From Chrysomallon squamiferum (lineage: Eukaryota; Mollusca; Gastropoda; Neomphalida; Peltospiridae): a DNA stretch of 62,000 nt. The notes under the pieces are model-generated. The model was not told the DNA's origin. It worked only from the letters and a program-made list of their open reading frames with translations, and made no database searches. Made by a program: the position numbers and the translations under genes. Positions 1 through 17,655 of the stretch are shown in pieces (position 1 is the stretch's first letter; the number at the start of each line of letters is the position of its first letter). The stretch is from positions 15,189,668 to 15,251,667 of the forward strand of contig CM022667.1 in assembly GCA_012295275.1 (NCBI GenBank), in the 5' to 3' direction.

Positions 1-296
1 CTCTCTCTCTCTCTCTCTCTCTCTCAGCTTAGGAACACTTTGTGAAAGGTACACACAAAAAAATTAGAAAATAATAAATAAATAAATAAATAAATAACAA
101 ACAAACAAACAAACAAACAAATAAAAGACAGGAAGAAGTAATGATAAAGAACAGACATCAAATTTATCACCAGCTGCATCAGATGTCATTCTACAACGAC
201 AACTAATTCCGAAACAAATGAATTCAATACATCAAATTAAACGACGGTTCGCTCTAAACAAACTCCCTTGCAGAGAAACACAATAAAAATCCTTTA

Positions 297-307
297 GGGA
301 AATTCCC
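297..307. promoter_or_regulatory. Candidate NF-kappaB-type palindrome
   Basis: GGGAAATTCCC is a perfect 11-base palindrome that fits the Rel/NF-kappaB consensus GGGRNNYYCC. It lies about 2.6 kb before the first visible exon of a TIR-domain gene, which is a sensible place for immune-responsive control. A single motif match can arise by chance, so binding is inference. Confidence 0.35.
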
Positions 308-464
308 TGGCATCACCTTCTCCGTATCCGTGACTGATTTATCAACATGTTTAAGCCGAAATGCGCATCCTGATAAATCAAAATCGTGCCTCTGGGTCAA
401 ATTATGTAAATAATGAACTTCCAAATAATATCACCTAATTCGAGTGGATTGTTATCTCGTCAAA

Positions 465-474
465 TCTCGCGAGA
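465..474. promoter_or_regulatory. TCTCGCGAGA motif, candidate core promoter element
   Basis: The decamer TCTCGCGAGA, part of the 12-base palindrome at 464-475, is the motif bound by BANP at CpG-island promoters in vertebrates. Here it sits in a locally CpG-bearing segment (about 420-640) inside otherwise AT-rich DNA. It could mark the promoter of the TIR gene on the plus strand or of a gene to the left on the minus strand. Use of the motif in this lineage is inferred. Confidence 0.4.
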
Positions 475-577
475 TCCTCGCCACAATTCGTTTAGAAGCG
501 TCTTAATGCTCCTCTTCAACTTTCGGAGAACTCTTTTAATTTGGGAGAGAGCAATAACGACACGTACTACCACTTTA

Positions 578-591
578 GCGCCATCTAGTGG
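578..591 (-). promoter_or_regulatory. CTCF-type core motif
   Basis: Read on the minus strand this is CCACTAGATGGCGC, an excellent match to the CTCF core (CCASYAGRKGGCR). It is about 100 bases from the TCTCGCGAGA motif, so the two may form one promoter or boundary element. A fragment of an old dispersed repeat is an alternative explanation. Confidence 0.4.
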
Positions 592-1726
592 ACACTTCGC
601 GGGGAAAGGCGTCACCTAAATTTGGCTTAATTTGGCGCAATTCATTCAGTGTGCTGATTTAGAAAGGAAAAGAAACAAAATAAAGATGTGAATGAGAAAC
701 AGCAGACAGCAGTAAACTACATTAGCGTTATTTTTTTTTTTCCGTTTGATTAATTTCTTTAATTCTTTCTTTTTTTTTTTTTCTTTCTTTTCTTCTTTTG
801 TTTATCTGTCTTTATAATCTGTCCATCTTCATATCAAATCAGTGATTTTTGTATCTACGTTTTTTTAACAATTTTGTAAGTCTCTCTAAGTCTGTCCATT
901 TGTCCCATGTATCTGTTTATCTGTCTCTGTGTTTGTATGTCTGTCTATCTGTCTCTGTTACTGAGTCGAATAGTCAATCTTCATTTATCGATTATTATTT
1001 TTACTTCATATTTTTTTTTAAATCCTAGTTCTTTTCCTTCTTTACTTTTATAATTCTTTTCTTTAACATAATATTTATCTGCCATTTCTTAATAACTGTC
1101 TTCTTTTTTATTTCTTTAGTTGTTTTTGTTTGTTTGTTTGTGTGGGTTTTTTTTTTTTTTTTTTTTTTCTGCATCACAGTCTTCATCTTTCAAATAAGTC
1201 AACACATTCTTAGGCGAGAAGATGTTTAATAAAGATATCAAAATTTAAATGAAAGTAGATGAAAGAGTAAAATGCTTTGGAAGATACAAAGCCTTCTTTA
1301 ATTAAAGTAAGAATTAAAAAAAGAAAGAAAGATAGTTAAAAAGAAACAGAAAATCAAATAACATGCACGAGCAAACGTTTCATCCGGATCAGCAGCTTTT
1401 TCTTCATTTATAGAACGTCACTGCAATTTCACTAAATTCAGCATCCCGTTGCATCAGTCGATTCTGATGTGTGGATAATTCTGGTGCCTTCCGACGTCAG
1501 CGACTACACAGACTTGACGAAATCTCCGTCTCATAGTCAAATCAATCAAATTTTCTATCCTGGCAGGTTCATTTGTGGATGTTTGGATCATGCTGGCGCC
1601 TTGCATTATATATCGTAAAAAAAAAAAAAAAAAAAAAAAATCTTCTTACGATATGAAAAAAAAAAAATCTCTTAGCTGTTGTAATAGCTGTTGTTTTAGT
1701 AGTGATAGTAATAATAATAATTCTCT

Positions 1727-1736
1727 ATGACGTCAT
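1727..1736. promoter_or_regulatory. CRE/ATF palindrome
   Basis: ATGACGTCAT contains a perfect TGACGTCA cyclic-AMP response (CREB/ATF) site about 1.15 kb before the first visible TIR exon. The 8-base core also occurs near 59468, so chance occurrence is possible. Confidence 0.25.
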
Positions 1737-2742
1737 AATCATGGGCGGCTTTAGTATAGTGTAAGGGCAGAGAGGATGGTATAGCCCTATTTTTACAATA
1801 CCGATTTTCCCCTCCTTTTATTGAAATAGGTCATTAAGAAGTCAGATGAATAATGTATTAAGCAATATACACTATAAAAATAACACCTGGATGAGAAACA
1901 CTTTTTTATCGTTTGAACGTGTAACACACTACAAAATTTCCATTAACGTATGTAAAACGAAAAAGGAAAAAAATTATCAAGAAAAAGAGAGAGAGAAAAA
2001 AAAATGTATCGTTAACATTCAGTCTAAGACATGGTTTTCATTTACGTTTGGACTTTAACTGCATTGAGCACGTAAGATTGGAAAATTACATTAAAAGATT
2101 TATTTTCCAGCGTTTATCTTCTTATCTTGTTAACTGAGAAAGTAATTAGATATGTAGTCGCGTTTTCCTTAAATAGCTAAATTTATTTTCTACAGTTACA
2201 TCACACGAAATCAAAATGGTGATTACGTGTTTCGTCTGCTTCTTAATGCTTCCAGTCGTTCTTACATCCAGAAACGTCTTGGTTTCCGTTTGAGTGTGTG
2301 GTTGCTTGGTTCTTTTCTAATTCAGGTGATTTAAAATTAAATGAATTGCTTTCGTTGAGACTTTTTTCTCTAATTACTGCAATATTCAGTTACGCACGTA
2401 TGATGCCGTATTTGGCTCTGTGACGTGATTTACCGCGTCGACGTTTTACTTTTCAATGTCCGGTCTTCGCAGATTATTCCATGCCATTTCCTACCTGATT
2501 ATACCATTCCATACCATATGATCCTTTCATGCCGCAATCTGTCACCTGACCTCATGTTATTCAATATACGTATTCATATAATGTTTAATGTTATGTTATA
2601 CTAGACCAAACCAAAATAATATTCAAATTTACCAATGTAATATAACAAAAAAATATGTAACAATATTTTTATTTATTTAGAATTTTTTAATTTTAATTTT
2701 ATCCTAAATAAGATGAAGTATGAATCATTGTCCATAATTTTC

Positions 2743-2884
2743 TTCATCATCATCATCATTATCATCATCGCCATTATCATCGTCGTTGTCGTCGTCATTA
2801 TTATTATTATTATTATTATTATTAGTAGTAGTAGTAGTAGTAGTATTACTATTACTATTATTATTATTATTATTATTATTATTT
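2743..2884. repeat. Compound trinucleotide tract beside splice acceptor
   Basis: Consecutive TCA, GTC, TTA, AGT and TTA trinucleotide runs occupy about 140 bases and end a few bases before the polypyrimidine tract and AG (2891-2892) of the TIR exon. Length variation could influence use of that acceptor; this is inference. Confidence 0.8.
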
Positions 2885-2892
2885 TCCTTCAG

Positions 2893-7792
<4,900 letters not shown>

Positions 7793-7996
7793 CAAGAAGA
7801 AATCTTTGAGTGATATTTTTTTTTTTTTTTTTTCGTGTGTCCAGATTGAGTTGTCACTGTAAAAAGCTTGTATGAGGACGTTGTTTTTAAAGATAAGGCG
7901 CGTTTTTAACGCCTTTCTCTTTTATTATTTGCTGAACAATGATTTTGCTTTATATTCGTTCATCCACACTAATATTGTTGTTGTTGTTGTTATTGC

Positions 7997-8028
<32 letters not shown>

Positions 8029-10838
8029 GATTGTTTTTCTTTTTTAATTTTTATTTTTCATAATAACGTTTGAAAATTACATCCACCACAACGATAGTGC
8101 CCCTTTGTTTCTGAAAAGTTCGATCCGTCCCTGCGTTATCCTGAAGAAGAAAGAACTTAGATCATTTCCATTTGTGTATATAGCAGTTTCTACCGGACGC
8201 GGACAGCACGTGGCTTAGTGGCAATCGCGTTTAACTCTTCCGGATATCGTGCGGAAAGTGTGCGGATAATTTACAGCGTGTCCAGAAATAGTATTTCCTG
8301 TTTCAAAATATGACGTAATAAAAATATTTCGTACATTTAATTAGCTTCAGCATAACTAGGGTCTGATTAATCTGCAAGATGATAGGACCGCTGCTTTAGG
8401 GTTCACTGTAATAAGGGGCTTCTCTAAAATTCAGTTCAGTTATTACACATCATACGGTTTCATTAGTTTTCCATTTTAGGGCCTCATCATATCTAAATCC
8501 TGTCCCCGACTACATGATTTATGTATACTAATCAATATCAGTGAATGTTTTTTTTATAATTATTATTATTATCTTTATTTATTTTTTATTTATTTATTTA
8601 TTTGTTTCATCTGTCCTTGTGTCTGTTTTTCTGTCTGTCTCTCTCTCTGTCTCTGTGTATCGTCATCTTTTATTCTCTACTTCTCTAAAACAAAAACTCT
8701 TTCTCTCTTTCTCTTTCTCTGTCCTTCTCTTTATTTTGAGGTCAGCTTTCTAGAGAATTGATTCATGGACAACGAAGTAGTAGAGACGATGAAACGATTG
8801 TGTTATGTTGTTCTGTAGTGTTCACGACTCTCTGGAAATATTTATGTGATAATGTCTTAAGGTGGTTTTTAGGAACAATTTCCAGGTAACATATTTAACA
8901 TATTATTGTACACTACGAAGATGATTCTGACTAATACATATACAACAAACATGATTCAGTTGGACATTTTCTAAGATCAGTGATGTTGAGATAGAAATCA
9001 AATAAAGAAATTTTAAAGTTTATATTACCGTTTTTCATACTCCTTTTGTTGTGAGTGCGTATGCCTGCGTATATATCTTGTGTGTGTATATATATATATA
9101 GATAGAGCGAGTCACCGAGAGAGAGACTGTAATACTAGCGTTCAAAATTATTATTATTATTATTATTATTATTAATTGATTTTACTGAGATAAAATATAG
9201 TGGAATTTGCATATGTATTATTACTTTACCTACAAATACAAATAAATATTAAAATAATAATTGTGTACTGTTATTTATATATACTTTGTTTAACATGATC
9301 AGATTAATATGATCAGTTTAGTTTTACGGTTTAAATAGGAGCCGCTTTCTACGTATAAAATAAAAGAAAAGTAAAGAAACTGAAGTACAGAAAATCAACA
9401 ACCAAAATAAAATAAAAACAGAAAGTAATAACAAGAAAAAGTAGTAAACAAGAACGAAAAATAAAATGAAGATAAATCAAAGAAAGAACAACGCCGTACA
9501 AGAAAAAAACCCCAGCAAACGTTCAAGTTAAAAATTGTTTAAACGAAAGAACAATAATATCCTGTATTTTATGCCCGAGTTTTGTCCAGAAAACAGTGGA
9601 ATACTAATGGCCAGTGACATAATTATGATTATCGCCATTCGGTTAATATGTTAATATGTCAAAATAATCAGTAATACCTAAACGAAACAACAGCAACAAA
9701 AACATTATTCTAAATATGGATACCTTTAGGCCTGGAAATGTCGATATTTTTTTGTCATCTAATACTTTTAACAGTGCAACATCAATAACATTACCAGATT
9801 AAATATCTATACTAGTCAAAGCAAAGTAAGGGAAGATAAGAATTTCCACCCTCTTCTTTGAAATTCGAAAAAGAAAAAGAAATTCTTAACACAAGATAAC
9901 GATTAGGTGTGTGCCCAAAGCTTTAAATGTTTTAACAACAAAGACATAGGAAATGATTAATTCGAGGTGACGAAGCGTCTGACCTAAAGTGAAGACTGAC
10001 ATTAAATAACGAGGATGTATCCAATCGAAAACTGACATGCTATCTACAAGGGTACAAACGAGGATAACAATGCTATAATAACCAAACTGAATTCTTGTAG
10101 GATTGAATGATGATATAGCTGACAGATAATTAGCGAGCTTTCTGAAAATGATCCGCTGAATAGTAAATGCTAGCGAGAGCTACAGCTGAATTCAAGAACG
10201 ATACACCATAAAAAAAACAACAAAAAAACAACAACAACAACATTAGTGGAATCTAGGATATTAGTTGAGGGACATAGCGTATCTATTCTAAACGCAACCA
10301 TCCCCTAACCAGTTGTGTGCAGTATAGTTTATAGCTACCTCTGTCAATGACGACTGCAAAAATACAATAGAAATTAACGAACTATTGATAAAGATCATTC
10401 AGACAATATAAACTTAATTTGTTATACAAAAGCCTATCCCATAATACTGTGGTACTTCCTGATACAAACAAAAACAAAAACATGAAGAAATAGGTTTAGA
10501 AATCATTATTTCTTTTTTAAGAATTCTATTCCGTTCGTCTCTTTGCATAGATTTATTGCATGATTAGAAAATTCGCCACAATACAAAATCGATGAAGAGC
10601 TGCTTGAACAGAATAAAATCAGATGAAATTTGTTTTTATTCAGTTAATATTACCGGACGTTTTAACGTATCGTTTCAGACAGACCTCATGCAAGAAATTA
10701 TTAACTTACGAAGTATTTTACGAACTGAATTAGATTAAATCTCTTTTGACATTTCTTTAATTCTCAATTAATTAGATTTAGAAAACTGTTGAATCATAAG
10801 TTTCACTTATTTATATATATTTTAATTTATTTGACATC
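7793..10838. other. Intergenic region: TIR gene 3' flank and 5' flank of A1
   Basis: No gene seen. After the TIR stop come a T run (7819-7833), a (TTG)n(TTA)n tract (7974-8030) and a candidate AATAAA at 8317. From about 8.6 kb the sequence matches the flanks before A2 (from about 15.25 kb) and A3 (from about 22.09 kb): a pyrimidine-rich tract, the landmark TTTTGAGGTCAGCTTTCTAG near 8735, then about 2.1 kb of closely similar DNA up to the A1 start. A (TTA)n run is at about 9150-9174. A TATA-like TTATATATAT lies about 30 bases before the A1 ATG. Confidence 0.7.
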
Positions 10839-11664
10839 ATGATTTTTATTGTCGTGGTAAAACAGTTAATTCCGTTCTTGTTCCTACGTCTGGATCTCGT
10901 TTCAGCACAGATCAGCTGTGGCATTGTTGAAATGAAAAATGAAAATAACACAGAAGAAATGTTTATGAGGAAATTACGTCATGTATATCACACTTCAAAT
11001 AAGTCGAGGTTAATGTGTGCTCAGTTATGTTTTAGTGATCAAAGATGTAACGGGATTGTCACGTGTTCAGGTGTCTGTCATCTGTTTGGAGTTTTCAGTG
11101 AAGTCGAAGAACCAAATGTTAACGCAAATCCCACGTCTTGTGACGTTTTCGTTATTGTAAGTATTATGCTTTCTGAATTATGATGCTGAACGTTACACAT
11201 GTAGATGTATGTGAATGTCATAAACAAATATATACATATATTCACATTCACTCTCATGTATGTATGTAGATAGATAAATATATTCTAGAGAGTAATAGAT
11301 TCTTATATTTTATCTTGCTATCACTGTGTATAGAGGCAAGATATTATGACTAGATACATTTCTATGCATATAATCTTCAAAGGTACTGTTGGTTTAGATC
11401 TTGTAAGATCATTTTGAAACGGTTTTATGTAATTTTTTAAATTTGTTTTTTGTTTTTTAGGTTTTGTTTTTTAATTTTTATGATCCATTTTTTTTAGATA
11501 AACAGTTTTATATGAGAAAATAAAATCAGTACACTTGAATCTGTTACTCTTGAGAACTGATCATTTGTTTTCCCCTTTTATTTAGGATTAAAAGAAATGA
11601 TTGGTTACTTTGTTGAAATAAAAGCTTTATCCCGCTGATACCTTAAGATAGTAAACAGTTACCA

Positions 11665-11729
<65 letters not shown>

Positions 11730-13635
11730 CTGTTTTGCAACCACCTGAATATGTTATATATGACAACCAACTTAAATTAATAAAGTGCATTTTTAAAGTC
11801 ACTGTAGTAACCATGACTGTTATTTTGACATATTCGACACAGGGTATGGATATGTTTTCTTCATAAACGATTATATTATGACTTTCGATAATAAGCTCTG
11901 AAAAATTATACATACGTTTTAAAATGTTATTGTCATTAATATAACAAAAATCAGAATGTGATTATTTCCAGCATATACTTCATTATCTCTTCTGTTTCAG
12001 AATCGATGCGAGAACAACGGTTCTCCAGATGAAAATGGATACTGTATCTGTTCTCGAAATTACGGCGGTCCGTTCTGCGAAACCATTGTAGACGGTAAGG
12101 TATTTTTAATTATCAAAATAATTTTGCCATTGAATAGTAAACATTTCTCAGTAAAAGTTATTGTAAAAAACTCATATTTGATAATATATAACAATTGAAA
12201 ATATTTTGTTATTGTAATTACAGATTCTTGCTACAGCGAGTGGCGTATGATTCATGATAACGATGTCGGCAAAACATTGGATAATCTGAAATCTGAATTT
12301 AAGAAATCGTGTACACCAAAGTTAAAATTTATAACTTCAGGCGGTACGGTGGAAACAGTTGATAGAGCTAAAGTAAATAAGGACAACCTTTATGCGCAGT
12401 CTGTATTTTACATCGCGAAATCTTCTTGGAACACTTTTCATATCAATCCTTACAGAATTTTTAAAAACACTGGGCAGGCTAAATATCAGCACACAGTGGC
12501 AGTAGGGATAGCTGGCCCAAGATTATGGAAAAATGATACAGAAATCAAGGCAAAGTGGTACATCAAACACTTCTCAAGTAGGACACCTGTATTCAAAAAC
12601 GATAAAAATGGAAACGTGGTATCAGGAGATTTCAATTCGCTGGTTTCTAAGATAGAACACGGATCGTCTATAACGTCTTCTCAGGGCGTCTTTGTTAACC
12701 GCGATGACGGGAAGATATCTGCGGATGTTATCGGTGAACTGGGACAGTCTCGTTCGTCTACGTATATGTCATTTATCTATCCTCTTTACTGGTTTATTAC
12801 AAGAAATACTACTACTGGTTACAGGTACATTCTTCGATGGCGTGTTATTGAAGGAAATTTCAAGTCAGACGACAATAAAACCACCACTATTTCCTGGTGC
12901 ACTGATGATTGTTGGGTTAAACTGCTAACAACTAAAGGGGATGATACAAATGCTACTAATTCAGTCCATACTTTAACTCGGGCATTACTTAGTGGTCATC
13001 GACTCCGAGTATTCATAGCCGGTTTGTCTGTGAGCACGAAGGGAGTATATATCTATGACCATAAAGTGAGTGCGTGTTTGGAAGATGTTTTGGAACCTGT
13101 AGCTGTGGCTTCTTTTCATTCATCTGGGTCGACACAGAGAAATATGATATTTTCAAATGGTCACATTCTAAATCGAAGGTACATCTTAGAAACAGGGAAC
13201 ATTATAGAAGATGTTCAAGAACAAAAACAGATAGACTGGTTTGTGGACACACGTGAATGGATCAAAGTTCTGTGTGTAAAATATGGTGGAGAGATACAGA
13301 GTGGATCAGTCACAAAACTGAGAGAGATGGTTCTGAAAGGTGCTTCTGTCCGTGTTGTTGTTGAGTATCCTAACGGAGAGTTTGAAATTGTCGACGTCGA
13401 TCATCTGGATGTTTCTGACAACGTCCACATTGCAGGGGATATTATTTACCACGCCAACATTCAGTCTGATGAAAACTACGGCAGATCTTTTGTAAATGAA
13501 ACATCTTACCAGCTGTGGTCTGGAATCATAACAACAGAAGGTGACTTTCGAAAGTTTTATTACACGTACAAGAAAAGTGGAGGCAAACATGAAAATGTAA
13601 CACATGATAGATCTACCTGGTTTGTTCAGATGTAA
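10839..13635 (+). CDS. A1: secreted PAN/apple-EGF protein with four novel tandem repeats
   Basis: Three exons: 10839-11156, 12001-12094 and 12224-13635 (TAA), phases 0 and 1, 607 residues. Residues 1-23 are a signal peptide ending near VSA-Q. Residues 27-101 form a PAN/apple-like domain (Cys 27, 60, 64, 70, 76, 80, 101; core [13 protein letters not shown]). Exon 2 is a short EGF-like module (Cys 109, 121, 123, 132; [14 protein letters not shown]). Exon 3 carries four divergent repeats starting near Trp 144, 249, 362 and 476, with a core of the form G-x-V/I-x-S-G-S/D...L...I/V..G...R-V, and ends TWFVQM. There is no membrane anchor, so the protein should be secreted. Several N-x-S/T sites are present. 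I do not recognise the repeat family. PAN and EGF modules usually bind proteins or carbohydrates; recognition or adhesion is inferred. A candidate AATAAA is at 13901. Confidence 0.88.
11666..11727. repeat. (CA)n microsatellite in A1 intron 1
   Basis: A 62-base CA tract in intron 1. A2 has the counterpart at 18529-18583; A3 has only a few CA units near 27260. Confidence 0.95.
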
Positions 13636-14955
13636 AACATTTTAGCTCGTTCGTTGTCATGTAATATGTTTTGTGAAAATTAATCTGTTCTGAATTAATT
13701 ATGTTCAGTCAATGTGAATAAGAAAAACAGTAGGTAGGCTACTTTTTCTGTGCTTGTTTTGTCATCTTCTCATATATTATTTACTTCACTATGAACATTA
13801 AATAGTTTTGTAATTTCTATATTGTTAACAATCATAATTTTGATTAAGACGATTTCACTGGATGAGAGCGTCTAATTTTTATATCCTGAGATTTGTTCTA
13901 AATAAAAATAGAAATTTAAGCTGAATAAAAAATAATAATAATCATAATAATGACGGAACAAAATTTAAATGTGGATGAAGTTAGTAATGTATATAATGCC
14001 TTATTATATACATTATCCAACATAATTTAAGAAAATTGTATATTAACTGTTTTTATAGTTTGACTGTTGGTTTGCTTTTTGTTTGTTTGTTTGCTGTTTT
14101 TGTTGTTTGTTTTTGAAATGATTTTGTTGCAAAATAAAATATTTTTTTGCTATGTATTTCCAATTGTAAGTTGTTAATCAGAACTAGGAGACCAAGAATA
14201 ATATTTTAGAACAATTTATCTTGGAAGTGTATGTCGGTAAGTATATGTGCGTATATACATAGACTTACATATTATAATATTGAAAAGTGTTGTTAATTAA
14301 AATCTTTACTGTTCATTAATTGTTTCTTTTTGTTGTCATCGATTGTTTTTTGTTACTGTTGTTGTGTCATATTCTTATGCTAATCTTGATTTTTTCTAGT
14401 ATTATTTATTATCATACCAGTAAATATTTGATTTTGAAAATGCTGTCGTTATGCAGTAAACATCTGATACAGAAAATGCTCTCATGATATCTGTTTTATG
14501 TTTCCTTCGATTATTTCAGAGTCTGTGTTCAATTTGATTATACATAAATAAAAGTTATAAAAAGTTTATGTTCGTTATTTATTTTTTTATTTAGTTTTCT
14601 TCTTTATTTTTTTTTTTCTTCCTTTCTCTGTCTTGGTATTTATTTTTCAATTTGAACCAAGTTATGAGCCATTTGTCACGTAAATCTAAACTTAACTAAT
14701 GTTTAAATAGTTGTAGATCGCCACTGAGTAAGTCACTATTTTATTATTCTCGTGTGAACTGAAAATCAGTAGTCTTCGTTTAAAAGGAAAATAATTCCAG
14801 GTACTAACAAACAGTTAAAGCGGACCATTCTCTACAGAAGTAAGTATCGTTTAGATCACGTTTCAAAATCTATTTTAAAATATCAGTTCTGTTTCTTGTA
14901 TAATTTTCAGGTTTTTTTTTTTTTTTTTTTTTTTTACTGTTTGCTGCCTACATCT

Positions 14956-15045
14956 TCTCACAGCAAGGGAGATAACTTTAACGGATCCTTGAAAACAAAA
15001 CAGTGTTTATTATTGTTCTTTGTTTCTTGTCTTTTTACTTAATTT
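14956..15045 (+). repeat. Copy of the TIR-gene exon 5/intron segment between A units
   Basis: TCTCACAGCAAGGGAGATAA and the following bases resemble the TIR gene at about 6476-6560, across its splice donor; the donor GTATCC there reads GGATCC here. A second copy, with a small deletion, is at 21826-21895. It is either a captured piece of the TIR gene or a dispersed repeat present in both places. Confidence 0.6.
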
Positions 15046-15341
15046 TGATTCGTATGTTTGTTTATTTATTTTATTTTATTTTATTTTATTTTATTTTCAT
15101 TAATTCGAAAGTGCTCCACGTTTAGTCCGTACTTTGCAGCAAACCACAGGCTCTAGAATTCAATCTCAAACTGTGCGTTACCGAATACATGCCGCTGGAT
15201 TACAATCACTTCGCCCTATTGTAGCTGTTCCCCTGACAACGCGTCACATTCTGTCCGTTTTTCTCTCCATCTGTCTCTATGTTCTCTTTCTTTGTCTCTC
15301 TCTATCCTTACCTCTTATTTTCTACTTCGTTAAAACAAAAC

Positions 15342-15512
<171 letters not shown>

Positions 15513-15928
15513 TTTGAGGTCAGCTTTCTAGAGAATTAATTAGTAAAGACGAATGAAATTTTAGTGCTATGTCTCTCTGGAAATATTTCTGTGATAATGT
15601 CTTAAGATGGTTTTTAGGAACAATTTCCAGGTAACGCATTTAATATCTTATTGTACACTACGGAGATGATTCACCACTGTGACTAATACATTTACAACAA
15701 ATATGATTCAGTTGGACAATTTCTAAGATCAGTGATGTTGTGATAGAAATCAAATCAAGAAATATTAATGTTTATGTTACCTATTTTCATTCTGTTTTTC
15801 TTGTGTGTGCGTGTGTGTATCCGGGCACACGTGTGTGTGTGTGTATGTGTATTGTGTCTCATCAACATGGAGAGACTGTAAGTTAAAGACAGAAACTGGC
15901 AGTTTTCTTTGTAAAATTAGCCTTTAAA

Positions 15929-15973
<45 letters not shown>

Positions 15974-17655
15974 TGATTTTACTGAGATCAAATATAGTGG
16001 AATTTGCATATGTATTATTACTTTACCTACAAATACAAATAAATATTAAAATAATAATTGTGTACTGTTATTTATATATATACTTTGTTTAACATGATTA
16101 GATTAATATGATCAGTTTATTTGACGGTTTAAATATGAGCCGCTTTCTACGTATAAAATAGAAGAAAAGAAAAGAAATTGAAGTACAGAAAATCAATAGC
16201 CAAAATAAAACAAAGACAGAAAGTAATAAAAAGAAAAAGTACTCAACAAGAACGAAAAATAAAATGAATAGAAATCAAAGAAAAAACAACGCCGTACAAG
16301 AAAAAAAACCCGCAAACGTTCAAGTTAAAAATTGTTTAAACGAAAGAACAATAATACCCTGTATTTTATGCCGGAGTTTTGTTCAGAAATCAGTGGAATA
16401 CTAATTGCCAGTGACGTAATTATGGTTATCTCCATTCTGTTAATATGTTAATATGTCAAAATAATCAGTAATATCTAAACGAAACAACAGCAACAAAAAC
16501 ATTATTCTAAATTTGGATACCTTTAGGCCTGGAAATTTCGATATTTTTTGTCATCTAATACTTTTAACGATGTAACATCAATAACATTACCAGATTAAAT
16601 ATCTACACTAGTCAAAGCAAAATAAGGGAAGATATGAATTTCCATTCTCTTCTTTGAAATTCGAAAAGGAAAAAGAAATTCTTAATACAATTTAAAAGTG
16701 TGCCCAAAGCTTTAAATGTTCTAACAACAAAGACAAAGGAAATCTTTCAGACACTCTAATGTTAATACTGATAATGATTAATTCGAGGTGACGAAGCGTC
16801 TGACCTAACGTGAAGACTGACATTAAATAACGAGGATGTATCCAATCGAAAACTGACACGCTATCTACAAGGGTACAAAGGAGGATAACAATGCTATAAT
16901 AACCAAACTGAATTCCTGTAGGACTGAATGATGATATAGCTGACTGATAATTAGCGAGCTTTCTGAAAATGATCCGCTAGATAGTAAATGCTAGCGGGAG
17001 CTACAGCTGAATTCAAGAACGATACACTATAAAAAAACAACCCCCCCCCACAACATTAGTGGAGTCTAGAATATTGGTTGAGGGATATAGCATATCCATT
17101 CTAAACGCAACCATCCCCTAACCAGTTGTGTGCAGTATAGCTTGTGGCTACCTCTGTCAATAACGACTGCAAAAATACAATAGAAATTAACCAACTATTG
17201 ACAAAGATCATTCAGACAATAAAAACTTAATTTGTTATACAAAAGCCTATCCCATAAACCTGTGGTACTTCCTGATAAAAACAAAAACGTGAAGAAATAG
17301 GTTTAGAAATCATTATTCCTTTTTAAGAATTCTATTCCGTTCGTCTTTTTGCATAGATTTATTGCATGATTAGAAAATTCGCCACAATACAAAATCGATG
17401 AAGAGCTGCTTGAACAGAATAAAATCAGATGAAATTTGTTTTTATTCAGTTAATATCACCGGACGTTTTAACGTATCGTTTCAGACAGACCTCATGCAAG
17501 AAATTATTAACTCACGAAGTATTTTACGAACTGAATTAGATTAAATCTCTTTTGACATTTCTTTAATTCTCAATTAATTAGATTAGTTCATGATTTAGAA
17601 AACTACTGAATCATAAGTTTCACTTATTTGTATATATTTTAATTTATTTGACATC

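Larger units (their letters stand above)
1..2892. other. Non-coding stretch upstream of the TIR gene
   Basis: I see no convincing coding exon here. It opens with a CT dinucleotide tract (1-25), then A-rich AAAT/AAAC tetranucleotide runs (about 65-122), T-rich runs (about 730-800, 1149-1168), an A run (1617-1640) and a compound TCA/GTC/TTA/AGT tract (2743-2884) that runs into the splice acceptor of the first visible TIR exon. The part at about 290-640 differs: it carries many CpG dinucleotides and several sharp regulatory-type motifs, listed separately. The missing 5' exon or exons of the TIR gene should lie here or left of the window. Confidence 0.6.
8590..15250 (+). repeat. Array A tandem unit 1
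   Basis: Direct tandem unit bounded on both sides by a CT-rich tract and the shared landmark TTTTGAGGTCAGCTTTCTAG (near 8735, 15514 and 22280). It holds gene A1 with about 2.1 kb of 5' flank and about 1.6 kb of 3' flank. Unit 2 copies it in the same order with only small differences plus a few microsatellite and indel changes. Confidence 0.75.

Noticed and set aside
413-619. 68-codon open frame in the CpG-bearing region.
   Set aside because: No domain, no splice context, and it overlaps the regulatory motifs; it is more likely promoter sequence.
2216-2293. Short open frame MVITCFVCFLMLPVVLTS after a plausible acceptor, resembling a signal peptide for the TIR gene.
   Set aside because: It reaches a stop after 25 codons and has no good donor in phase 1, which the TIR exon at 2893 requires, so it cannot be joined on present evidence.
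8200-8270. tRNA-like A-box (GTGGCTTAGTGG) near 8212.
   Set aside because: No B box or cloverleaf follows at the right distance; at most a worn SINE remnant.
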